Part shown: positions 48,864 through 59,021 of the stretch, one piece after another
Numbering within the stretch: position 1 is the first letter of the stretch
Layout: every line of letters starts with the position of its first letter
Assembly: GCA_016718565.1 (NCBI GenBank)
Contig: JADKCZ010000002.1
Location: forward strand, 186,001 to 250,000
Direction of reading: 5' to 3'
Length of the DNA stretch: 64,000 nt
Source of the DNA: Anaeromyxobacter sp.
GTDB taxonomy: Bacteria; Myxococcota; Myxococcia; Myxococcales; Anaeromyxobacteraceae
The notes under the pieces: model-generated
What the model saw: the letters and a program-made list of their open reading frames with translations, nothing else
Database searches by the model: none
What the model was told of the DNA's origin: nothing
Position numbers and translations under genes: made by a program

Positions 48864-49340
48864 CTAGCGGCGGGGCGCCGGGGCCTGCACCGGCTCGACG
48901 AGGTCGGCCTTGCGGTCGCTCAGCAGGGCCCCGAGGCGCGGCAGCCGTTCCTTGATCCATCCCTGCGCCTCGGCCTCGAGCTGCCGCTGCAGGGCGGAGA
49001 ACCTGCGGCCCGCCGCGGAGCGGTGGAATGCGGCCACCTCGCCGAGCTCGGTCTCCGTGAGCCCCTTGGCAAGCGTGGCCGCGTAGAAGCTGGTGAACTC
49101 CTCGTAGGGCAGCGCCCGGTCCCAGAGCTGGACGACGACCTCGCGGCCGGGCCGCTTCAGGGCCAGGCCGTTGGCGGTGGCCTCCTTCTCGAGCTGCGCG
49201 CCGAGCGCCGGGGCCGCCTGGTCCCGGAACCCGTCCCAGGTCGTGCGGGGCATGGTGGCGTGCGCGATCTCGAGCGCCCGGGCGGGCGGCGCGGCGACGG
49301 GATCGGCGGCGAGCAGCAACGAGAGCAGGGCATAGGTCAT
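48864..49340 (-). CDS. Exported DUF2059-like small protein
   Basis: 158 aa. A short signal peptide MTYALLSLLLAADPVAA is followed by an all-helical mature part. LPYEEFTSFYAATLAKGLTETELGEVAAFHRSAAGRRFSALQRQL resembles the DUF2059 pattern of an F-x-LT-xx-E-L helix before a short G-K/R stretch. The tail RKADLVEPVQAPAPRR is basic and Pro-rich. It is divergent from the SCO genes and could belong to the metal-oxidation locus. Assignment is tentative. Confidence 0.7.
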   Translation of the reverse strand: MTYALLSLLLAADPVAAPPARALEIAHATMPRTTWDGFRDQAAPALGAQLEKEATANGLALKRPGREVVVQLWDRALPYEEFTSFYAATLAKGLTETELGEVAAFHRSAAGRRFSALQRQLEAEAQGWIKERLPRLGALLSDRKADLVEPVQAPAPRR

Positions 49341-49572
49341 CTGGAGGTCCTAGTCGGGTCAGTCGGAGGAAGCACCTGCGCGCGCCGCGGGGGGCGGCGA
49401 TCGGAGCTCCGGTCTCTGGGAGGCCGCGCCGTCCAGGCCGAGATGGGCCTCCACAGGTCGCACGGCACCGCCCCGCCTGGGTGTGACATCCTCCAAGGAC
49501 TCCCTTCCTGCGCTCGTCGTCCGCAGGTTGGAACGCGGCGGGTGGCGTCCCAGCCCGTCCTGGAGGCAGCAC

Positions 49573-50313
49573 ATGCACGCAGCAGCCCGTCGTCTCCTCT
49601 TCGGTGCCCCGCTGGCGATGGCGCTCCTGTCGGCTCCGGCCCTGGCCGGGGAGCCGGCCTCGGAAGCCGCAGCCCCGCCCGCCGACGACAAGCCGTGCTG
49701 CCACAAGAAGCCGGCCGACGAGGCCGCGCTGCCCGCGGGCATGAACGATCCGGACCAGGCGGCGCCGGCCTCCGGACCCGCCGCGGGAGCCGGCGCGCTC
49801 CCTCCGCCGGTCAGCGTCACGCTGGTGGACGCGCCGCTCCTCGACCAGGACGGCCGCGAGGTCCGCTTCGCCAGGGACGTGGTGGGCGACCGGATCGTGG
49901 TGGTGGACTTCGTCTTCACCACCTGCACCACCATCTGTCCCATCCTCTCGGCCAAGCTCGCCGGGCTGCAGGGCCGCCTCGGCGATCGCCTGGGGAAGGG
50001 CGTCGGGCTGGTGTCGGTGTCCATCGACCCGGCGCGCGACACGCCGGAGCGGCTCAAGGCCCACGCCGCCAAGTTCAAGGCGCGCCCGGGTTGGACCTGG
50101 CTGACCGGTGAGCCCGAGACGGTGAACAAGGTGCTGAAGGGGCTGGGCGCCTACACGCCCAACTTCAACGAACACACCCCCATCATGCTGGTGGGAGACG
50201 GCCGCACCGGCCGCTGGGCCCGCTTCAACGGCTTCCCGGACCCGGCCAGGCTGGAGGCCGCCATCGACGCCCTCGAGGCGGCGCGCCCGGCCGTCACGGC
50301 CTCGAGGCCCTGA
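49573..50313 (+). CDS. SCO1/SenC copper chaperone with extra Cys-Cys-His motif
   Basis: 246 aa from the ATG at 49573, which has GGAGG 6 nt upstream. Signal peptide RRLLFGAPLAMALLSAPALA. The thioredoxin-fold SCO domain has DFVFTTCTTICPILSAKLAGL (CxxxC copper site) and the distal His in NFNEHTPIMLVGDG. Between signal and domain lies a linker with DDKPCCHKKPAD, a possible extra metal-binding site, and an Ala/Pro-rich stretch. Normally delivers Cu to CuA or other cupro-oxidases; here the divergent multicopper oxidase is the obvious client. Followed 3 bp later by a second SCO gene. Confidence 0.92.
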   Translation: MHAAARRLLFGAPLAMALLSAPALAGEPASEAAAPPADDKPCCHKKPADEAALPAGMNDPDQAAPASGPAAGAGALPPPVSVTLVDAPLLDQDGREVRFARDVVGDRIVVVDFVFTTCTTICPILSAKLAGLQGRLGDRLGKGVGLVSVSIDPARDTPERLKAHAAKFKARPGWTWLTGEPETVNKVLKGLGAYTPNFNEHTPIMLVGDGRTGRWARFNGFPDPARLEAAIDALEAARPAVTASRP

Positions 50314-50315
50314 GG

Positions 50316-50972
50316 GTGACCTCCTCCCGCCTGCTGCTGGCCGGGCTGGCCTGCCTCCTGGCCACCGGCCCGGCCCTCGCCGCCGAGGCGCCGAGCGCGC
50401 CGAGCGCGCCGGCGCCAGAGGACCCCAAGGAGGCCAAGGCGCGCGCCTACTTCACCGACACCGTGCTGCTCGACCAGGACGGCAAGGAGCGCCGCTTCTA
50501 CAGCGACGTGCTCAAGGGCAACGTGGTCTGCATGACCTTCATCTTCACCAACTGCGGCGCCGCCTGCCCGCTCATCATGCAGAAGCTGCACCGCGTCCGG
50601 CAGGCGCTCGGACCGCGCGCCGCCGAGGTGCAGTTCGTCTCCGTCAGCGTCGATCCCGACAACGATCCGCCCGAGGCCCTGCGCGCCTTCGCCTCGAAGC
50701 ACGGGGCCACCGGGCCTGGCTGGACCTTCCTGACCGGCAGCCGGGCCGACGTGGCGAGCGTGCTGAGGAAGCTGGGGACCTGGGTCGAGAGCCCGGACGA
50801 GCACACCACGGCCTTCATCGCCGGCAACGCCCGGTCCTACCACTGGACCAAGGTGCGTCCCGACGCGCCGGCCGAGGGCGCCGCCGAGATCCTCCGCGGG
50901 CTGGCCGACGAGCGGCCCGCCGCGGCGCCCTCCCCGGCCGGGCCCGTGACCGGCCCGGCCGTCCCTCCGTGA
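50316..50972 (+). CDS. Second SCO1/SenC copper chaperone
   Basis: 218 aa, GTG start 3 bp after the first SCO stop. Signal peptide LLLAGLACLLATGPALAAE. SCO fold with MTFIFTNCGAACPLIMQKL (CxxxC) and the conserved His in ESPDEHTTAFIAGN. The two paralogues are divergent in sequence, suggesting different roles, for example copper insertion versus thiol reduction. The C terminus is Pro/Ala-rich and its TGA overlaps the next GTG (GTGA), so the third gene is coupled. Confidence 0.9.
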   Translation: MTSSRLLLAGLACLLATGPALAAEAPSAPSAPAPEDPKEAKARAYFTDTVLLDQDGKERRFYSDVLKGNVVCMTFIFTNCGAACPLIMQKLHRVRQALGPRAAEVQFVSVSVDPDNDPPEALRAFASKHGATGPGWTFLTGSRADVASVLRKLGTWVESPDEHTTAFIAGNARSYHWTKVRPDAPAEGAAEILRGLADERPAAAPSPAGPVTGPAVPP

Positions 50973-52579
50973 GCGGCGCCACCCGGCGCTCGGCCCGCGG
51001 CGGCGGCGCGCTCGGCGGCCTCACCGGCTGCGCGGGCGCGCTGTGGCTCCTGCTGGCGCCAGGCCTGGCCACCGGGGCCGCCCCCAGGCCCCTCACGCCC
51101 CAGCAGCAGGCGGGCCGCACCATCTACCTCACCGGCGAGAGCCCGAGCGGCGGCGGGATCACCGCCACCGTCGGCGTCGACGCGTCGCCGATCCCTGGCT
51201 CTGTCCTGACCTGCGGCTCCTGCCACGGCGAGGACGGGCTGGGCCGGCCCGAGGGCTCCGTCGACCCCTCCATCGTCACCTGGAGCGAGCTGACGCGGGC
51301 CGGTGGCCACGTCCACCCCGGGCGCCGCCACCGGCCCTTCGACGCCCGGACGCTGGCGCGCTCCATCACCGACGGCGTCGATCCCGACGGGCAGCGGCTC
51401 GACGGCGCCATGCCGCGCTACTCCATGTCCCGCGAGGACCTCGACGCGCTGGTGGCCTGGATGAAGGTGCTGGAGCTCCAGCTCGACCCGGGGCTCACGC
51501 CGACGCTCATCCGGCTCGGCACGGTGCTGCCCGAGGCCGGACCCGCGGCCGAGGTGGGGCGCGCCATGCGGGCCACGCTGGAGGCCGCCGTGAAGGAGGT
51601 GAACGCCGCGGGCGGGCTCAACGGCCGGCGGCTCTCCCTCGCCGTGGCCGGCTACGACCCGGGGCGGGAGTCGGCGGCGGCGGCGGCGCGGCGCCTGTCG
51701 ACGAAGGAGCCGGTCTTCGCGATGGTGTCCGGCTTCGCGCCCGGCGGCGAGGAGGAGCTGGCCGCCTGGGCGGAGGCCGAGCTGATCCCGCAGGTCGGGC
51801 CGTTCTCCCCCGTCGCGCGGCCACCCGGCGCCGGCCACTACACCTTCTACCTCCAGCCCGGGCCGCGGGAGCTGGCCCGGGTGCTGGTCGAGCACGCGGC
51901 CCGGCAGCCCGGCCTGGCCGATCCCCGCCTGGCGGTGCTGCGCCCCGAGGGCGCGCCGGCCCTGGAGGCCGCGGCCCGGGGGGCGCTCGAGCAGGCCGCA
52001 GCCCGCGGCTGGCGCAAGGTGGAGACCGTGGCGCTCGGGCCGGACGGGCCGAGCCGCGAGGAGGTGGCGAGGCTGGCCGACCAGGGCACCGAGGTGGTCC
52101 TGCTGCTCGGCGACGACCGGGCGCTGGCCGGCTTCCTCTCCCAGGCGCTGGCGGCCGGGTGGACCCCCTGGGTGATGGCGCCCGGGACCCTGGCGGCGCG
52201 CGGCGCCGCCGAGGCGCCGGCCGGCTTCGACGGGCGCGTCCTCCTCGCCTACCCGGCCCTGCCCGAGGGCGAGGCGAGCGGTCGGGCCCGGCTCGCCCGC
52301 CTGGCGCCGGGGGCCGGCGAGCGCCACCTGTCGGCCCGCGCCTCGGCGGCGGCCGCCACCACGGTGCTGGCCGAGGCGCTCCGGCGCACCGGGCGGCAGC
52401 TCTCGCGGGCGCGGCTGGTGGCCAGCCTGGAGGGGCTGTACCAGGTCGAGACCGGGCTCGGGTCACCGGTCAGCTTCGGCCCGCGGCGCCGGGTCGGAGC
52501 CCAGGGCGGCTACGTCGTGGCGGTGGACCTGGCGCGCCGGAGCTTCCGGCCCGTGGGTGGCTGGATCCGGCTGGACTGA
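50969..52579 (+). CDS. Cytochrome c / periplasmic ligand-binding-protein fusion
   Basis: 536 aa, GTG start overlapping the SCO stop. Exported (GALWLLLAPGLATGAA). Residues about 40-165 are a monohaem cytochrome c domain: LTCGSCHGEDGLGRPEG (CxxCH) and the axial Met in GAMPRYSMSREDLDALVAWM. Residues about 175-530 are a Peripla_BP_6 (LivJ-type) fold: RLGTVLPEAGPAAEVGRAMRATLEAAVKEVNAAGGLNGR, DPGRESAAAAARRLSTKEPVFAMVSGF and VVLLLGDDRALAGFLSQALAAGWTPW. No ABC permease is near, so the binding domain probably senses or holds a ligand rather than feeding a transporter. Haem next to the SCO pair and multicopper oxidase suggests an electron acceptor or donor role. Confidence 0.88.
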   Translation: MSGATRRSARGGGALGGLTGCAGALWLLLAPGLATGAAPRPLTPQQQAGRTIYLTGESPSGGGITATVGVDASPIPGSVLTCGSCHGEDGLGRPEGSVDPSIVTWSELTRAGGHVHPGRRHRPFDARTLARSITDGVDPDGQRLDGAMPRYSMSREDLDALVAWMKVLELQLDPGLTPTLIRLGTVLPEAGPAAEVGRAMRATLEAAVKEVNAAGGLNGRRLSLAVAGYDPGRESAAAAARRLSTKEPVFAMVSGFAPGGEEELAAWAEAELIPQVGPFSPVARPPGAGHYTFYLQPGPRELARVLVEHAARQPGLADPRLAVLRPEGAPALEAAARGALEQAAARGWRKVETVALGPDGPSREEVARLADQGTEVVLLLGDDRALAGFLSQALAAGWTPWVMAPGTLAARGAAEAPAGFDGRVLLAYPALPEGEASGRARLARLAPGAGERHLSARASAAAATTVLAEALRRTGRQLSRARLVASLEGLYQVETGLGSPVSFGPRRRVGAQGGYVVAVDLARRSFRPVGGWIRLD

Positions 52580-52594
52580 CCAGGCGCCGCCGGC

Positions 52595-56225
<3,631 letters not shown>

Positions 56226-56239
56226 GGGCGCCTCGGGCC

Positions 56240-58117
56240 TCAGTCGAAGAAGCCGTGGAGCCAGAGCCGCCCGTCGGCCCCGTCCCGGTAGAGCCAGCAC
56301 TCGCCCAGCCCCGCCACCCGGGCGCGGTAGTAGTCGCGATCGAAGGGGGCGCTCCACCACTCGCCGCGGAGCCGCTCCGGTCCCTCGAAGGAGAGGACCG
56401 CGTGGGCCTGCCCCCCGATGCGGAGCGTGGCCACCCGTCCCCCGTCGCCCGTCGCGACGACCGGCAGCGGCGTGGCGAGGAGCCGGGTGGGCCGCTCCTG
56501 ACCGTCGGGCCCCGGGCGGCCAGGCCCGGCCTCGGCCCCCGGGCCGGGCAGCCGGGCGCCGCCCGGACCCCCCGCCGTCGCCCCGGCGCCATCCGGCCCG
56601 TCCGGCCCCGCACCACCCGCACCCGCCGGCGGGGCCGCCTCCCCCCAGCCGCCGCCCCCGGCCGGCGGCCGGAACGGGACGCTGTGCCAGGCCGCCTCGG
56701 GCCGGTGCCGGTCGGCCGGCGCGGCCGCCAGCACCGCGCCGTCCCCGAGCCGGCCGGCCAGCCGCGCCAGCACCACGTCGAGCGCCGCCGCCACCTCCGG
56801 CCGGTCGCCGAAGGCGAGCTGCGCCACGGGGCAGGCCGCCACCTCCGCCGCGGTGAGCCGCACCCCGGTGACGCCCCCGGGCAGCCGCACCCCCAGCAAC
56901 CGCTCCCGGAGCGGCGGGAGCCAGCGGGCCGCCGCCGCCGAGGGGCGGGCCAGCGGCACGAGCAGCCGCTCCTCGCCGCGCGGGTCGAGCTTGAGCGTGA
57001 GCTTGAGCCGGCTGGCCCCCAGGCCCCGCCCGCCCAGCCGCGCCGCCACCCGCTCGGCCAGCCGCGCGAGGACGAAGAGCACCGGCTCGACGCTCTCGGC
57101 CGGCCCCTCGAGCTCGATGGCCTCCTCGGGGAGCGTCTCCGGCTGCCAGGGGACGAGCGGCGTGGGATCGTCGCCGCGGGCCAGCCGGGCCGCCGCCGCG
57201 CCCGCCACGCCGAAGCGGAGCGCCAGCCCCTCGGCCGGCAGCCGCGCCAGCGCCCCCACCCCGTCCACCCCCACCGCCCGGAGCCGCGCCTCCACCGCCG
57301 CGCCGAGCCCGAGCGCCTCGAGCGGCAGCCCGGCCAGCGCCCGCGCCTCCTGGCCCGGCGCCACCACGAGCGCCCCGTCGTCGCCGTGGCGGGCCAGCGC
57401 CCGGGCCGGCCCGCGCCCGGTGGCCAGCGCGGCGCGCGCCGCGTAGCCGAGCCCGGCCGCCACCTCCACGGCCCGCGCCAGCAGCCGCCGCTCCGCCACA
57501 GCCGGAGCCCCCGGCGACGGCTCTGCAAGTACGGCCGCCGGCGCCCCCGGCGACGGCGCTGCCGCTGCGGCCACCCCGCCCAGCAGGTGGGCCGCGCTGG
57601 CGTCGAGCAGGAGCGTATCGGGCGCCACCACCTCCACCGCCGGCGAGAGGCCGAGCAGCGCCTCGGCCAGCCCGCGGAGCGCGGCGAGGTCGGCCGCCGG
57701 CGCGTGCGCCACCGGGAGGAGCCGCCCGCAGGCGGCCAGGGCCTGGGCGAGCGTGTCCCCGGGCCGGACGCCGGCCGCCGCGGCCGCCGCGTCGCGGGCC
57801 ACCACCCGCCCCTCCTCCACCACCGCCACCGGGCGGTCCTGCCTGGCCGCGCCGCCGCCGTGGGCGCCGGCCGTGCTTGCAGCGCCGTCGCCGAGGGCTC
57901 CGGCCGTGTTTGCAGAGCCGTCGCCGAGGGCTCCGGCTGACGGGCCCGCCCGGAGCCCGCGCTCGCGGGAGCGCTCCAGCCGCTGCAGCGGCAGCCCCGG
58001 CAGGTGGAGCGCCAGCACCCGCGGCCCCGAGGGGACGACCAGGCCCGACAGGCCCGGCAGGCCGGGCTCGCCGGCGCCGCTGGCCCGCACCCCCCGCGCC
58101 CCGCGCTCAGGCCGCAT
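56240..58117 (-). CDS. imuB: ImuB, catalytically dead Y-family polymerase-like SOS protein
   Basis: 625-aa protein of the ImuAB-DnaE2 mutasome. VLALHLPGLPLQRLERSR replaces the DxDxFFA metal site of active Y-family polymerases, the usual sign of ImuB. Then follow palm/finger remnants, a HhH region (RLRAVGVDGVGALARLPAEGLALRFGVAG) and the little-finger-like domain with a long Gly/Pro-rich linker near residues 490-540. The C terminus LRGEWWSAPFDRDYYRARVAGLGECWLYRD is ImuB-specific. Two low-complexity inserts (residues about 55-95 and 185-210) are encoded by the 33-bp element in opposite orientations. The start overlaps imuA by 11 nt, and dnaE2 follows 14 bp after the stop. Contacts the beta clamp and DnaE2 in the known system. 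Confidence 0.93.
   Translation of the reverse strand: MRPERGARGVRASGAGEPGLPGLSGLVVPSGPRVLALHLPGLPLQRLERSRERGLRAGPSAGALGDGSANTAGALGDGAASTAGAHGGGAARQDRPVAVVEEGRVVARDAAAAAAGVRPGDTLAQALAACGRLLPVAHAPAADLAALRGLAEALLGLSPAVEVVAPDTLLLDASAAHLLGGVAAAAAPSPGAPAAVLAEPSPGAPAVAERRLLARAVEVAAGLGYAARAALATGRGPARALARHGDDGALVVAPGQEARALAGLPLEALGLGAAVEARLRAVGVDGVGALARLPAEGLALRFGVAGAAAARLARGDDPTPLVPWQPETLPEEAIELEGPAESVEPVLFVLARLAERVAARLGGRGLGASRLKLTLKLDPRGEERLLVPLARPSAAAARWLPPLRERLLGVRLPGGVTGVRLTAAEVAACPVAQLAFGDRPEVAAALDVVLARLAGRLGDGAVLAAAPADRHRPEAAWHSVPFRPPAGGGGWGEAAPPAGAGGAGPDGPDGAGATAGGPGGARLPGPGAEAGPGRPGPDGQERPTRLLATPLPVVATGDGGRVATLRIGGQAHAVLSFEGPERLRGEWWSAPFDRDYYRARVAGLGECWLYRDGADGRLWLHGFFD
57503..57571 (-). repeat. 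33-bp element, inverted pair (imuB internal)
   Basis: Copy C (57503-57535) is 30/33 identical to the reverse complement of copy B. A degenerate copy D follows at 57539-57571. They code for PSPGAPAAVLAEPSPGAPA. Confidence 0.8.
57838..57936 (+). repeat. 33-bp element, direct tandem (imuB internal)
   Basis: Copy A (57871-57903) and copy B (57904-57936) are near-identical adjacent 33-mers, with a decayed third copy at 57838-57870. They encode an 11-residue AGALGDGAAST-like repeat in ImuB. The same element sits inverted about 300 bp away. Confidence 0.85.
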
Positions 58118-58835
58118 GGCTGCCCCCCGCCAGCCGGCGCGGCGATGGCCTCGGCTCCGGAGCCGCCTCGCCCCGCGCCGCGCCGCGGAGGGAGGCGCCC
58201 GCCGGGGCCGCGACGGCGCGCGCCGGCCCGGCCTGGCCGTCGGCGCGGGCCGCCACGACGCGCCGCCCCTCGACCGAGAGGTCGAGCCGCACCACCGCCG
58301 GCGGCCGGACCGCCGCGCCGGGGGTCGAGAGCCAGAGCCCCGCCGCGCCCCCCTGCTCGGCCGCCGTCACCAGCCGCCGGAGCGAGGCGTCGATGCCGCG
58401 CCAGGGGCGGGAGAGCCCGGCGTCGATGGCCACCACCGCGAAGGCCCCGGACCCGAGCAGCGCCTCGGCCGCCCAGAGGGCGAGCCGGCCCCCCTCCTCG
58501 CCCGCCGGCGGCCGGACGATGAGGAGCCGATCCAGCTCCACCCCCATGGCCGCCGCGGCCGGCGGGTAGAGCTCCCCGCGCCCGTCCACGAAGGCCGCCA
58601 GCGCCCCGCGCCGCAGCCGGGCCACCAGCGCGAGCACCACCGCCGTCTTGCCGCTGGCCGGCCCGCCCCGCAGCTCGGAGAGGGCGCCGCAGGGGAAGCC
58701 GCCCGGCAGGAGCCCGTCCACCGCCGGCACGCCGCACGGGAGCGCCCCGACCCGCCGGGCGGGCCGCCGCTCGATGCGCCGGATCTCGTCGCGGAGCCGG
58801 GCGAGGACGTCGTGCTGGGTGACTGCCGATGACAT
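58107..58835 (-). CDS. imuA: ImuA, RecA-like SOS mutagenesis protein
   Basis: 242-aa RecA/SulA-type protein. Opens with RLRDEIRRIERRP, then LPCGVPAVDGLLPGGFPCGALSEL with the Walker A GGPASGKTAVVLALVARL. FAVVAIDAGLSRPW and RPPAVVRLDLSVEGRR follow. First gene of imuA-imuB-dnaE2; the ATG at 58835 is about 20 bp from the -10. The C-terminal ~40 residues are Ala/Arg-rich and appear disordered. In known mutasomes ImuA binds RecA and ImuB. Confidence 0.92.
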   Translation of the reverse strand: MSSAVTQHDVLARLRDEIRRIERRPARRVGALPCGVPAVDGLLPGGFPCGALSELRGGPASGKTAVVLALVARLRRGALAAFVDGRGELYPPAAAAMGVELDRLLIVRPPAGEEGGRLALWAAEALLGSGAFAVVAIDAGLSRPWRGIDASLRRLVTAAEQGGAAGLWLSTPGAAVRPPAVVRLDLSVEGRRVVAARADGQAGPARAVAAPAGASLRGAARGEAAPEPRPSPRRLAGGSHAA

Positions 58836-58856
58836 GCGGGGCGTTCCCTCGGGCGG

Positions 58857-58885
58857 ACCATACTGCTCGCACGTTCAGGTATCAA
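58857..58885 (-). promoter_or_regulatory. SOS promoter with LexA box in the spacer
   Basis: Minus strand TTGATA (58880-58885), 17-bp spacer, TATGGT (58857-58862). The spacer itself, read on the plus strand, is CTGCTCGCACGTTCAGG (58863-58879). It matches 15 of 17 positions of the CTRHAMRYBYGTTCAGS LexA consensus I recall for myxobacteria. Repressor binding would sit exactly between -35 and -10 of imuA. Confidence 0.8.
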
Positions 58886-59021
58886 CCCGGTCTGACAGGC
58901 GCGGCGGCGCGCGCCCGGAGGACGCACGGAGGAGGACGCACGCCTTGTGCGGGCCGGATCGCTGTGGCACCGTCCGCCGTTCCGGCCGGCGGCACCTGGT
59001 CCGGCGTCCTCGGGGGAGACC

